Of a DNA stretch of 64,000 nucleotides, positions 53,000-61,631 are shown in pieces. Origin of the DNA: Clostridium thermosuccinogenes (GTDB lineage Bacteria; Bacillota; Clostridia; Acetivibrionales; DSM-5807). The notes under the pieces were generated by a model. It was not told the origin of the DNA. It did no database searches and worked only from the letters and a program-made list of their open reading frames with translations. The translations under genes and the position numbers were made by a program. The stretch covers positions 2,877,665-2,941,664 of the forward strand of contig NZ_CP021850.1 of the NCBI RefSeq assembly GCF_002896855.1. Reading direction: 5' to 3'. Numbering within the stretch: the stretch's first letter is position 1; each line of letters begins with the position of its first letter.

Positions 53000-53031
53000 A
53001 TATATAAGTAAATTATAATATACTTATATAT
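53000..53031. promoter_or_regulatory. Probable ArsR-type operator
   Basis: ATATATAAGTA and its complement TACTTATATAT flank a 10-bp spacer (53000-53010 and 53021-53031), upstream of the ferredoxin gene; the sequence also holds TATAAT-like hexamers. ArsR-family repressors bind such long dyads over promoters. Confidence 0.7.
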
Positions 53032-53044
53032 ATGATATTATATT

Positions 53045-53220
53045 TAAAAATGTTAATGAAATCAATGCTTTTTTACACTATCCAGTTGCTTCTGCGTAAA
53101 GATAACACGAAGTTGAGGAGCTTTAGATGATTTGACGCACCCGGAATTTTCGCAGTGTTCCGTCAAATCTGCCGATGTTCTTGGTATGAGGGAAGTTTCT
53201 AATCATGTGACTGACAATCC
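53045..53220. other. Intergenic stretch, no gene recognised
   Basis: Promoter-distal DNA between the ferredoxin operon and an unexplained hairpin; no frame of coding quality. Confidence 0.4.
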
Positions 53221-53223
53221 GTC

Positions 53224-53287
53224 AGCAAACGGGTAAGCTCTTTTCGAAAGGAAACAGCCTTGTATGAAGTTATTGCTCCCGTTTGCT
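53224..53287. repeat. Inverted repeat with 44-base loop, possible structured RNA
   Basis: AGCAAACGGG (53224-53233) pairs perfectly with CCCGTTTGCT (53278-53287). The loop contains an inner CTTTTCGAAAG hairpin. There is no U tract at either end. It matches no RNA family I know. Confidence 0.5.
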
Positions 53288-53419
53288 AATCTATTCAAGC
53301 ATTTATTATCAAAGTTTGTTGCATGAGAATTTTTCTTTTTTCCTCACTCATTTTTTCTAACGCATAACGAAAAGATACTCTTGGCATAGTCTCTTCGTTT
53401 TTAATCAAAATATTACCTC

Positions 53420-53812
53420 TTAACCACTAATGATCTTCACATAAAACTCCCTATTTCTAGGTCCGTCAAATTCACAAAAGTAGATTCCCTGCCAGGTGCC
53501 CAGCATAAGTTTTCCGTCCTGGATTATCACGGTGCAGGATGAGCCCATGAGAGATGCCTTTATATGAGCATGGGAATTCCCTTCAAAGTGAAGGTATTCT
53601 CCAAGAACGGGATATGTTTTGTCCAGTGCGGAAATCATGTCCCGCACAACATCCGGGTCAGCATTCTCGTTTATTGTAACTCCAGCTGTCGTATGGGGCA
53701 CGTATACGACTGCGATACCGTCCCGTACATTGCTGTTTCTGACCTCTTCGGCAACTCTACTGGTTATGTTGATGAACTGCTGTGGTTTTGTGGTTTGAAT
53801 TTTATGGCGCAT
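53420..53812 (-). CDS. yjbQ: YjbQ/UPF0047 family protein
   Basis: 130 residues, standard length. Family blocks: GIAVVYVPHTTAGVTINENADPDVVRDM, GNSHAHIKASLMGSS and LMLGTWQGIYFCEFDGPRNREFYVKI. The conserved His residues (HTTA, NSHAH) line the trimer active site. Family members show weak thiamin-phosphate-synthase-like activity, and the physiological role is unsettled. A strong ribosome site (AAGGAGG) precedes ATG. No neighbour suggests a pathway. Confidence 0.96.
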   Translation of the reverse strand: MRHKIQTTKPQQFINITSRVAEEVRNSNVRDGIAVVYVPHTTAGVTINENADPDVVRDMISALDKTYPVLGEYLHFEGNSHAHIKASLMGSSCTVIIQDGKLMLGTWQGIYFCEFDGPRNREFYVKIISG

Positions 53813-53899
53813 AGCATGATCCTCCTTTTCCGGATATTAGTATTGGTCAGGTATTCTATTGATATGCAGGCCATTCTGGTTCATTGAACCTTTGAAAGT

Positions 53900-54150
53900 A
53901 AAATTAACCACCTAATTCGTCATCAAATTAATATCTTCATGTCCGAGCTTCATTATATCAAAAGTTAGGCCCCTTTGCCAATTTCATCAAGTTGGCCTCT
54001 GATAAAACCTTGTCATCTCATCCCTACTTAATTTCAGGCTTAGCTTTTGCCCTAATAATACCTTATATTATTTCCATGAATAAATATCAAAGGCTTAGGT
54101 CGAGTTGATAGATTTTTCTTTTATAACCAGTATTTTAAAGCCTTTACATG
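53900..54150. other. Intergenic stretch
   Basis: No gene. A segment near 54120-54160 (AGTATTTTAAAGCCTTTACA) resembles one at 43940-43965 (AGTATTTTAAAAGCTTTACA), suggesting a short dispersed repeat. Confidence 0.4.
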
Positions 54151-54152
54151 CT

Positions 54153-54314
54153 CTATTCTTTAGACTTCAACACAACGCACTCCATATGATATGTGCAGCA
54201 GCCGACTTCTGCAATGATCACTGGTTTATCATGCATATAGCGGAACTTGAGGTGTTCTCCATATGAAACCCTGTTGCGATCTGCACGGTAGTAATCGAGG
54301 CATACAAAATCAAA
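54153..54314 (-). pseudogene. C-terminal fragment of a TIM-barrel glycosidase-like protein
   Basis: The minus strand reads FDFVCLDYYRADRNRVSYGEHLKFRYMHDKPVIIAEVGCCTYHM then a stop. The order (D-x-V-x-L-D-x-YR, a helix, KPVIIAEVGCCTY) is like the last strands of uncharacterised glycoside-hydrolase-like barrels in which E of (T/A)E-x-GCCTY is catalytic. The upstream part is scrambled or in other frames. Confidence 0.45.
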
Positions 54315-54319
54315 TATAC

Positions 54320-54520
54320 TTCAACCCCAGCAGAATCGCTCATGACAAGGATAGTGATCCCTTCAGCGCTTATTCTACAAACAGTGCAAGCAATATGAGC
54401 CACCGCATCGCACCAGCATCAAAGGGTATAAAGGGAAGGGTTCAGATATATAATATTGTTTAAAAAAACTATTGCACTTAACATAACGTAAGATTGTATA
54501 CCAGATTTGGTCTTTGTCCC
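54320..54520. other. Decayed DNA upstream of the barrel fragment
   Basis: Probably more of the decayed gene in shifted frames; nothing assignable. Confidence 0.3.
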
Positions 54521-54526
54521 GGAACA

Positions 54527-54943
54527 CTACCGTCCTTTGTGCTTAGCTTTTTTCTTTTCCTGCCGCAGAGCAAATTTGCGTTCCTTTTCAGCCTCTTTCT
54601 GTTCTCGTCTTTTGGCCTTTCCCTCAATTTTGTTCTGCTCGTGCTGCAGCTTTAAGGCTTGTTGTGCTTTCGTGCCAACTCCTTTATTCTCTAATTGCTT
54701 ATTGATTATTCGCTTCATGCGCTTGGGATTAATTTTTCGTTCTTCAATCTTATCTGCCTGGATATGTGGACTGAACTTCAGCTTGTGCCAGTTTTCAAGC
54801 AGGAAATCATATACCTCATAATCCTTTGGCTCTGCACCAAAGATTATTTTGCTGACCTCATATTTGTTACCATCAATACGCTCATACAAACCAATCCAAA
54901 AAGCATTTTCAAATAAAATGGTCATGCTGCTTTTGATTGTCAT
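54527..54943 (-). CDS. yjdF: YjdF-family protein (DUF2992)
   Basis: 138 residues from ATG at 54943. The family is recognised from SSMTILFENAFWIGLYERIDGNKYEVSKIIFGAEPKDYEVYDFLLENWHKLKFSP and a very basic tail (residues 75-138, repeated KxxKREQKEAEKERKFALRQEKKK). YjdF in Bacillus is under a riboswitch for aromatic heterocycles; here no such RNA is visible, and the gene instead follows a PadR regulator by four bases in one operon. PadR proteins respond to aromatic or planar drugs, so the biological theme may be the same. Confidence 0.9.
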   Translation of the reverse strand: MTIKSSMTILFENAFWIGLYERIDGNKYEVSKIIFGAEPKDYEVYDFLLENWHKLKFSPHIQADKIEERKINPKRMKRIINKQLENKGVGTKAQQALKLQHEQNKIEGKAKRREQKEAEKERKFALRQEKKKAKHKGR

Positions 54944-54947
54944 AATA

Positions 54948-55472
54948 TCACTCTTCTTTAAACTGGCTTTCAAATGTATCAAGCCATTCTAAAAGAGCAT
55001 GATAGAGCATCCTCTGCTGCTCAAAAATGGTTCTTCCAACAAGCGGAATATCAGCATAGGCAGCAGCATACTCATCATTGGTCTTAGCTGAAGCAGTAAT
55101 GCTGTTTCGCAGCTTCTTTACCAAATCTAGAGCTTTTTCCCTGTTAATTTTATTAAGATTAGTAATGACAACATTGAAATCAAACAAAAATGATACCTGC
55201 TGACTGGCGTAGGTATTCATAAGTTCCTCAAAATAGGCACGCCCTTTTTCCGTAATGGAATATACGGCTTTATCAGCAAATTTTTCCCCCTTGACAATGT
55301 TGCTCTGAAGATAGCCTTCTTCGTTAAGCTGAATAACTTTCCGATATATAGACGGAACACTAATCTTAGTCCATCTTGGAAAATGATGATTGTCTACATC
55401 TTTTTGCAGATCGTATGCACTCTGCGGCTTTTCCAGCACCATACCAAGTATTACCAAGTCTATCGATGACAT
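54948..55472 (-). CDS. PadR-family transcriptional regulator
   Basis: 174 residues from ATG at 55472, with AAAGGAG 8 bases upstream; upstream in-frame codons fall in the operator region. N-terminal winged helix: SSIDLVILGMVLEKPQSAYDLQKDVDNHHFPRWTKISVPSIYRKVIQLNEEGYLQ, wing AVYSITEKGRAYFEELM. The C-terminal helical domain (Vir_act_alpha_C) makes the dimer. A perfect dyad 33 bases upstream is the likely operator. It is transcribed with yjdF, which it probably represses until a ligand binds. Confidence 0.93.
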   Translation of the reverse strand: MSSIDLVILGMVLEKPQSAYDLQKDVDNHHFPRWTKISVPSIYRKVIQLNEEGYLQSNIVKGEKFADKAVYSITEKGRAYFEELMNTYASQQVSFLFDFNVVITNLNKINREKALDLVKKLRNSITASAKTNDEYAAAYADIPLVGRTIFEQQRMLYHALLEWLDTFESQFKEE

Positions 55473-55504
55473 TATCTCACCACTCCTTTTACTATCAATA
55501 ATAA

Positions 55505-55521
55505 TACTATTATTAATAGTA
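55505..55521. promoter_or_regulatory. PadR-type operator
   Basis: TACTATTattAATAGTA is a perfect dyad; an outer pair CTATCAA/TTGATAG surrounds it (about 55493-55534). It is centred about 40 bases upstream of the PadR start codon. Confidence 0.7.
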
Positions 55522-55747
55522 CTATCGTTGATAGCAAAAGTCAAGAGAGTGCTATTTTTTATATCTTTAATTACTCGTCAACTCTTTATTTCGTGTAGGT
55601 GTTTTTCCTCGCCCATTCATGAAGTGAGAACATGTTTCCATGGACTGATATCGTAAGCTTATGTAGATTTTATTCTTTGCGTTTATACAAGACTGCTATA
55701 AAGTTTTCATCTTTTAATATTTTCCAGGTTCATACAGCATCAAAAGA

Positions 55748-56323
55748 TTACTTCAGAACATATGAAAACATAATTGCGATAACGAGGGTCACAACGCCTG
55801 CGGCGAATGCCAGCAATACTTTCTGATACGGCCTTTTACCTTCTTCTCTTGCCTTTGCAATTTCATCCAACCTTTTTCCTTCCGTAAATGCGATAATTTC
55901 ACGAAAAGTTTGAACATCAAATTGCTTTTTCTTCTGTTCAATCAAAACAGCAAAGCAAAATGCTGATATTGCTAAAGCAACCCAAATGCCAATTCCTGCA
56001 TATCCCAGAAAGTGTGCCAACGGAACAGGTGAGATGATTATCACCAGGAATAAAACTCCATATATCTGACTCAGTCTTTCAAACTTTTTCCTGTCCTCGT
56101 TTTTTACTTTTTCTTTCATAATTTCTACATCTCCTTTGATCAGATTATCAATGGAGGTTCCAAAAACTTCACTTAAAAGAATAAGGCTATTAACATCCGG
56201 ATAACTTTTGCCATTTTCCCAATTGGAAATTGTCTGCCTGGATACATATACTTTTTCTGCCAGTGCATCCTGAGATAATGACATTTCATTTCGGTATTTC
56301 TTAATCTGTTTTCCAAGCTCCAT
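55748..56323 (-). CDS. XRE-family regulator with membrane domain
   Basis: 191 residues. The N-terminal helix-turn-helix (residues 1-62) reads MELGKQIKKYRNEMSLSQDALAEKVYVSRQTISNWENGKSYPDVNSLILLSEVFG. Three hydrophobic segments follow (about 89-108, 110-127, 169-190). Such HTH-membrane proteins are common in Firmicutes and are thought to be membrane-sequestered regulators. Ribosome site AAAGGGG precedes ATG. No partner gene is adjacent, and its target is unknown. Confidence 0.9.
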   Translation of the reverse strand: MELGKQIKKYRNEMSLSQDALAEKVYVSRQTISNWENGKSYPDVNSLILLSEVFGTSIDNLIKGDVEIMKEKVKNEDRKKFERLSQIYGVLFLVIIISPVPLAHFLGYAGIGIWVALAISAFCFAVLIEQKKKQFDVQTFREIIAFTEGKRLDEIAKAREEGKRPYQKVLLAFAAGVVTLVIAIMFSYVLK

Positions 56324-56525
56324 TTTTGAACACCCCTTTTCCTGTTTCCAATCTAATCAAAGTTATAATTTATATCTATCAAAATGCTTTTACATAAGTC
56401 GAATAAGAGGTGATTATTTGTGTCAAAACCCTTTGACATCTGCATGTAAAAACCATTTTAGAAACAAACTCCACTTTGCGGGACTCCAAGTGTACTTATG
56501 GAATACCGGTCATTCTAACCACTTA

Positions 56526-56807
56526 TCAACGGGATTGTGATATATTGCTATATAATTTGCTATTAAAGTACAGCGCAAATCCGCCCAGTAACAGAAATGT
56601 AGCTGATTTTGTGATAAGTTCAGGCAATGGTATCTCAATCCCGGATACAGTCTGACAAATTGTTTGTATAATCATCATGAATCCAACCATTATGCAGGCT
56701 TTAAGTAGTGAAGCTAATATAACGACAGCCAGCTTGTCTTTTTTATTTAATAAATGCAAACATACAAGCATCAACACATAAGCAAACGATTCTGGTGCGT
56801 TATGCAA
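56526..56807 (-). CDS. Hypothetical membrane protein, possibly a remnant
   Basis: 93 residues with two to three hydrophobic segments (about 7-20, 27-50, 66-85). A clear ribosome site is missing, and the first helix starts abruptly, so this may be the tail of a larger membrane protein (for example the sensor part of a kinase) that lost its N-terminus. No family is recognised. Confidence 0.35.
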   Translation of the reverse strand: MHNAPESFAYVLMLVCLHLLNKKDKLAVVILASLLKACIMVGFMMIIQTICQTVSGIEIPLPELITKSATFLLLGGFALYFNSKLYSNISQSR

Positions 56808-56888
56808 AACACGTTATAACAGGAGCTAACTTAAATTAAAAACCTTTCTAGCGTCATCCCTAGCTTTCATATATAATATCTCTTATGC

Positions 56889-57980
56889 TTATATAAGCCT
56901 TTCCAGATATTCTACAATATCCCTGGCTTTTGGCGGACAACCACTAATACATTTTTCAAATCCTGAAGTACACGCGCCAATACCTACCCCATTGCACTGC
57001 TTACTTTTAAAACTCTGACCAATGTACAGTTTTTCTTTTAATCTATTTAAAAGGCCTTTTTCATTCAACCTTTCCAGTGCATAAATAAGGCTTCCATAGC
57101 AAGCTGAGCAGGCACAGTCCTCGACAATATGCCTTGATAACTGTTGAACTCTTCTTGAAGGTGTCAATTTTCTTGATCCATTATCCTTATTCAATTCAAC
57201 AATATCAGCATTTGCCAAGTCAGTAGTGCCTACACCGATACTTTCAGCCATAGCAACATACGGAACTTCCTCAATACTAAAGCCCATCAAATGTGCCGCA
57301 TATGTGTCTATCAGCACAGGGTCCTTTCCTGCAATTATCCTGTTCATCTGAACCGGATTACCACCTTCTTCGAAGTTAAGGTCACCATTCATACCATCAA
57401 CAATTATGAGACTTTGCTTTACAATCTTGTTCAGATAAGCTATGGGTTTATGTAAACCCAGGGTATGAAATTTCCTTTTATCAGTATTTGGTATGCAGCC
57501 CTTCATATTCTTTAAAGCGCAAGTGATGTTAGTCTGGCAGTGCCCTTTGAGGACTGGCATGTTTATTAAATAATCAACCTTTGTAACATAATCGCAAACG
57601 TTTATCTTCAAGCCATTTACTTCATATGTTTTATATTTATCTTTTTGAAGATCGATAAGAGGAACATTATATTTCTTCGATAAATTCTCATATCCACATA
57701 CTTTAAAGGCTTCTGACGTTCTATCGCCCACCCAGGAGCTTTCCATAATTACTATATTATTGCGCCCTTTTGATTTTAAATGTTCAATGAGACCTTCCAC
57801 TATTTCAGGTGTGGTTGTTGCACCTGAGCTCGAAGGTTTTGCTACAACGAGATTCGGTTTAATCCCAATAAGCGCGTTTTCGTCTATTTCTTCTTCAGGT
57901 TTTATGACTTCAAGCAGCTCTTTTACCATTTGCTTGGGATTATCTCCATAAATGATGCGTATACCATTTTTGCCAATCAT
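56889..57980 (-). CDS. DUF362 domain protein with Cys-rich C-terminus
   Basis: 363 residues. The DUF362 core (residues 8-290) has IGIKPNLVVAKPSSSGATTTPEIVEGLIEHLK, NIVIMESSWVGDRTSEAFKVCGYENL, INMPVLKGHCQTNITCALKNMKGCIP and NRIIAGKDPVLIDTYAAHLMG. The C-terminus has two clusters of cysteines (DCACSACYGSLIYALE and C-x-GVGIGACTSGFEKCISGCPPKARDI) that probably bind an Fe-S cluster and replace the usual ferredoxin domain. Family role is unknown; an oxidoreductase or metal-handling function is generally assumed. Ribosome site AAGGAG precedes ATG. Confidence 0.9.
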   Translation of the reverse strand: MIGKNGIRIIYGDNPKQMVKELLEVIKPEEEIDENALIGIKPNLVVAKPSSSGATTTPEIVEGLIEHLKSKGRNNIVIMESSWVGDRTSEAFKVCGYENLSKKYNVPLIDLQKDKYKTYEVNGLKINVCDYVTKVDYLINMPVLKGHCQTNITCALKNMKGCIPNTDKRKFHTLGLHKPIAYLNKIVKQSLIIVDGMNGDLNFEEGGNPVQMNRIIAGKDPVLIDTYAAHLMGFSIEEVPYVAMAESIGVGTTDLANADIVELNKDNGSRKLTPSRRVQQLSRHIVEDCACSACYGSLIYALERLNEKGLLNRLKEKLYIGQSFKSKQCNGVGIGACTSGFEKCISGCPPKARDIVEYLERLI

Positions 57981-57984
57981 GATT

Positions 57985-58200
57985 ATCAGCTCCTTAATTT
58001 ATTTTATGGGAGATTCAAATTAATCCCATTCACCATCACTCACAACTCCGATGAGTCAGCAGAATCAACACATTGTTTAAGTTGATCTTTAACCATGGTG
58101 TTCAGTATCTTTTATCACACTTTTATAATAATGCTTTCCGGTGCTAGTGAAAAAGGCCTCTGTTTAGAATCCGCAATATCCACTTTTTGTAACTTATGGC
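57985..58200. other. DUF362 promoter region
   Basis: No gene seen in this stretch upstream of the DUF362 gene. Confidence 0.4.
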
Positions 58201-58202
58201 TT

Positions 58203-58392
58203 TTATTTAATTATATAGCTTACATACTCCACCAACTCATTCCTGCCTCCTGAAAGCAAGTCTGCGACTTTAACCAAATTTAGAGGTTTTAATATTACAC
58301 TTGCCATTTTTGTATTTGAAACAGGGTCATTAATATCAATTTTTTGGACAGATGGCACATCTCGGAAATATGCAGCTTTATCGGCGGAGATT
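58203..58392 (-). pseudogene. C-terminal gene fragment of unknown family
   Basis: An open frame without a start reads ISADKAAYFRDVPSVQKIDINDPVSNTKMASVILKPLNLVKVADLLSGGRNELVEYVSYIIK then stop. The composition is protein-like (amphipathic, ends with a helical EL-x-EY), but no ATG or ribosome site is present. It looks like the tail of a lost gene; the family is not recognised. Confidence 0.35.
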
Positions 58393-58538
58393 TAACAGGT
58401 TTGTTTTCACTGTTACTAGGCGTTCATCAGCCTGTAAATAGAGATAGGATTTCCTTCGCAAACGCAATAATTACGCTGCCTGCAAGGGCAAGAAATCCGT
58501 CAGCTCTCAATATAATAACCAATCCTCTTGTTAATTTT

Positions 58539-59282
58539 CTATATCATTTGCCTTTCACAGACTTTTTTCATCCAAACTTGTGCCGCAGCCAATCGTTCTC
58601 CAACTGTTCCCCAATGTCCACCAGGATGCCAAACTAACTTTACTTCTTTACACATAGGTGAAGTTTTTAATAAACTTGCTATCTTTCTTGTTGCACTTCC
58701 TACTTTAGAAAACCATGGATTTCTTGAAAATTCTTCTCTTTCACCGAGACTGATATATACTGAACAAACAGATAACGGAGTGTTTTTTTCTATGTAGTCG
58801 CAAAAACCTTCATACCACAAAGATCCGGAGCAGCTTGCAAACACTGTAAATATGTTTGTTTGGCACATTGCCCAAAGAGCAAACATTCCAGCCATCGAAT
58901 ACCCTATTAATCCTTTTTGACCATTTTGCACATTTGGAACACGTGCAGTTACTTCAGGAATGAGTACATCTTGAATCCAATGCAGTGTCTTAGCTGAATA
59001 GCCGCCAAACTTTTTCTGCTTACGTCCAAGGGCCGGAGCAGGCCATGGTGATAAATCATCATTCCAATCTTTTGTTTCAAAAGTAACTAATACATGTGAT
59101 GATAATTCACCGGATTCAATTATAGGGTCAAGACGCATATGCTGTCCTTCTATAAGGTCGGATACTTCACCAGCTACCGGCATTATAAAAAGTGGCACAC
59201 CGCTTTCGGAAGTTAATGCGCCAAAAAAATGAATATTGCAACGAATATTGTTTAAGTCCATTGGTATTGCGATATTCTCCAT
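58539..59282 (-). CDS. Alpha/beta-fold esterase (esterase-D-like)
   Basis: 247 residues. The nucleophile elbow is GYSMAG with Ser129, followed by MFALWAMCQTNIFTVFASCSGSLWYEGF, and the catalytic His is in WHPGGHWGTVGERLA. HVLVTFETKDWNDDLSPWPAPALGRKQKKFGGYSAKTLHWIQDVLIPEVTARVP is the putative-esterase (PF00756-like) block. No signal peptide, so cytoplasmic. It may hydrolyse acyl esters such as siderophore or formaldehyde adducts, but the substrate is unknown. Ribosome site GGGGG precedes ATG. Confidence 0.85.
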   Translation of the reverse strand: MENIAIPMDLNNIRCNIHFFGALTSESGVPLFIMPVAGEVSDLIEGQHMRLDPIIESGELSSHVLVTFETKDWNDDLSPWPAPALGRKQKKFGGYSAKTLHWIQDVLIPEVTARVPNVQNGQKGLIGYSMAGMFALWAMCQTNIFTVFASCSGSLWYEGFCDYIEKNTPLSVCSVYISLGEREEFSRNPWFSKVGSATRKIASLLKTSPMCKEVKLVWHPGGHWGTVGERLAAAQVWMKKVCERQMI

Positions 59283-59289
59283 TTTTACC

Positions 59290-59640
59290 CCCAGGGAAAG
59301 AACAATATAATTAACATTGTAATTATTGTATATCTTTAGGAGGTTAATTTCAACAAAACTAGTTGATTCTTTTGGTTATCACTCATGTTGAAAAACTTTG
59401 CTTCAAACACATCAATTTCTCATGGTGTGATACACTATGAATGATATTCAAAGTAGAACTGCTTATGAAAACTCTGAAGCCGAAAGCAAGCAGCGAATCA
59501 GCTTTAGCGACTGGGCAATAGTTTGATATCCATCTGATGTATGAGAAAACATTTCAACCCTTTTCAAGCTACACACTGTTCGTGGTTCATCAACAACGAG
59601 CAAGGCAGTCTGCGAAATAAAACGAAGGTGCGCCCTGCAT
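59290..59640. other. Intergenic stretch, no gene recognised
   Basis: About 350 bases between the esterase promoter and the HTH-methyltransferase stop, without coding or RNA signals I can support. Confidence 0.45.
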
Positions 59641-59645
59641 TGCTC

Positions 59646-60623
59646 TTATTTTTCACAATATCGGATATAACTTGTGAATTTTAAATTTATTCCTAATTCT
59701 CTTGCCAATTCAGCAATTTCACTTTCATCATCATTTGTATACCAACATCCACTAATTATACTATCAATTTTCTTGAACCCGGCAAGAACCGTCTCCTCAT
59801 ACAAATCTTCAAATATGTCAGGACGCGCTTCTTTCAACTTTTTTTGGGCATACTCCGGCAATTCCGCCAGCGTCTCTTTAGTTACAAAGCCTGTTGATGT
59901 TACAAGTAAGCCACCGGGTTTAAGGACCCGATACACCTCTTTTAGCGCTTTCCCTCTATCCCCTTCTGTGTTCCCGATTCCTCCACCATCTGAAATTATG
60001 TCAATACTTTCATCAAAAAACGGAATATCACAGAAGTCAAAAACTGCATAATGAATATTCGGTGAATCAAGCTCCTTATCTAAAAAACGCTTCCACTCGC
60101 ATACAACAGTCGGTGAAAGGTCGTTGATGATTATTGTCACATCAGGATTGCTTTTTAAAATATACGGCATATAGCCACCGCCCGGACCTGCTCCGATTTC
60201 AAGGATCAGACCACCATTATCCGAAATGCGCTTACCAATATCATTACTCATTTTGCTATCATTGGCCTTGCAAGTATTCCAGTTACGGGATATCCATTCA
60301 CCAGAAACGATCTCATTTGCCCATGCAGCATTATAGTCGCGTTCAGCTTTTGGTAGGAAATATGCTATATCATCATCCATTTCAAAAGGACGATTTGCCA
60401 ATTTAGCGATAACATTTCTACCCTCAAGTAATTCATTGATAGACACATTGTATAATTTAGATAGTTCAAGCAACAACTCTATATCAGGAAGTGTCGCACC
60501 ACACTCCCACTTTGACACTGCCTGCGAGGTTACACCAAGTTTTTCAGCCAACTCAACCTGAGATAGGTTTATTCTTTTACGATGTGAAGCAATTCTCTTC
60601 CCAAACTGCGCTTTATTTATCAC
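59646..60623 (-). CDS. HTH (XRE)-SAM methyltransferase fusion protein
   Basis: 325 residues. Residues 4-65 are an XRE helix-turn-helix (FGKRIASHRKRINLSQVELAEKLGVTSQAVSKWECGATLPDIELLLELSKLYNVSINELL). Residues 100-325 are a class I methyltransferase: motif I LILEIGAGPGGGYMPYIL, motif II VTIIINDLSP, motif III HYAVFDFCDIPFFDESIDII, then EVYRVLKPGGLLV. The fusion suggests a regulator that modifies or senses a small molecule. A GTG start follows GGGGG. Similar fusions occur in Firmicutes without known function. Transcribed alone. Confidence 0.9.
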   Translation of the reverse strand: MINKAQFGKRIASHRKRINLSQVELAEKLGVTSQAVSKWECGATLPDIELLLELSKLYNVSINELLEGRNVIAKLANRPFEMDDDIAYFLPKAERDYNAAWANEIVSGEWISRNWNTCKANDSKMSNDIGKRISDNGGLILEIGAGPGGGYMPYILKSNPDVTIIINDLSPTVVCEWKRFLDKELDSPNIHYAVFDFCDIPFFDESIDIISDGGGIGNTEGDRGKALKEVYRVLKPGGLLVTSTGFVTKETLAELPEYAQKKLKEARPDIFEDLYEETVLAGFKKIDSIISGCWYTNDDESEIAELARELGINLKFTSYIRYCEK

Positions 60624-60807
60624 CAGTTAATCCCCCGTGTTTCGTTTTATCTAAATAATATAACAGAGGTGAATAAAAAAGAAGCGACATTTATTTTAAT
60701 ATTAAATTTAAGATACAACTGCAAGTTGTAACATCAGAATATTACGGCAAAGTTAAGGCTGAGTTTCTTTTCATATTCCTCAATCTTACAATCGGCTAAT
60801 AATCTGA

Positions 60808-61599
60808 TTATGGATAGGCATTTCTGATAGCTGCACTAACAAATTCAGCGAGTCCTGGCATTTTTTCGTCCAGCTCATTTTTATGTTCTAAATATGCCTG
60901 CCCAATGCTGCGAAATGTTTTATCATCACATGGGAAAATTAACTGTATAAACTCCTTATATGCTGCAACCGCCTCTTTTGCCGCTAAACTGTCAGGACCA
61001 TCCTTCATGGCCTTGCGGAACCTTTGGATGACATCTTCAGCAAGGGTAATAAGTTTACCAAAATCCATGTTTATTATTTTTGATGCACTTTTTACAACAG
61101 AGGATTTGCTAAGCTTGTTGAATACTTTTAAGCTTTTCACTATTGGAAGAAAAAAACTGTTTTCCATCAACACCCGTATTTCATTTGCATGCACTCTTTT
61201 AACTGCTTCAATTCTCTTTTTATCAAAATCCCTAAGCATTGAAACATCAAATTCATCATTCAAAATACGGTCAACCGAATGAATCATTCTTTTTATTTGT
61301 GATAGCTTTTCCAAAAGAACTTGTTTATGTTGCCGCATTAATTCCTTTTCCATTTCCTTTGGACTATCAAGTATCAACCGAATGTCTTCAAGGGAAAGGC
61401 CAAGCTCCTTATAAAACAATATGCTCCACAGGCGGCGCAAGCTCTCGTCGTCATACTGGCGGTAGCCAGATTCTTTTACAGCACTGGGCGGCAATAATCC
61501 AATTTCATCATAATATTGTAAGGTGCGGCGGCTTACACCTGACAGCTTACATACCTCATTTACACTTTTCAATTTCATCCTTCTTTCTATCTGCTCCAT
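60808..61599 (-). CDS. MerR-family regulator
   Basis: 263 residues. The MerR helix-turn-helix is VNEVCKLSGVSRRTLQYYDEIGLLPPSAVKESGYRQYDDESLRRLWSILFYKELGLSLEDIRLIL, followed by a coiled coil and a TipAS-like ligand domain (IRVLMENSFFLP, VSAAIRNAYP). It probably senses a drug and activates the divergent exporter gene through a 19-bp-spaced promoter between the two genes. The start is uncertain: ATG at 61599, ATG at 61578 or a TTG at 61572, the last having AAGG 6 bases upstream. Confidence 0.9.
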   Translation of the reverse strand: MEQIERRMKLKSVNEVCKLSGVSRRTLQYYDEIGLLPPSAVKESGYRQYDDESLRRLWSILFYKELGLSLEDIRLILDSPKEMEKELMRQHKQVLLEKLSQIKRMIHSVDRILNDEFDVSMLRDFDKKRIEAVKRVHANEIRVLMENSFFLPIVKSLKVFNKLSKSSVVKSASKIINMDFGKLITLAEDVIQRFRKAMKDGPDSLAAKEAVAAYKEFIQLIFPCDDKTFRSIGQAYLEHKNELDEKMPGLAEFVSAAIRNAYP

Positions 61600-61631
61600 G
61601 GACTGATAATGTTTTCTCCATTAAAAAGTTC

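Noticed and set aside
54218-54403. Minus-strand 61-codon frame
   Set aside because: It is out of frame with the barrel-like fragment in the same place and has no ribosome site.
58344-58797. Plus-strand frames opposite the esterase end
   Set aside because: Antisense shadows; the esterase frame carries the full catalytic motif set.
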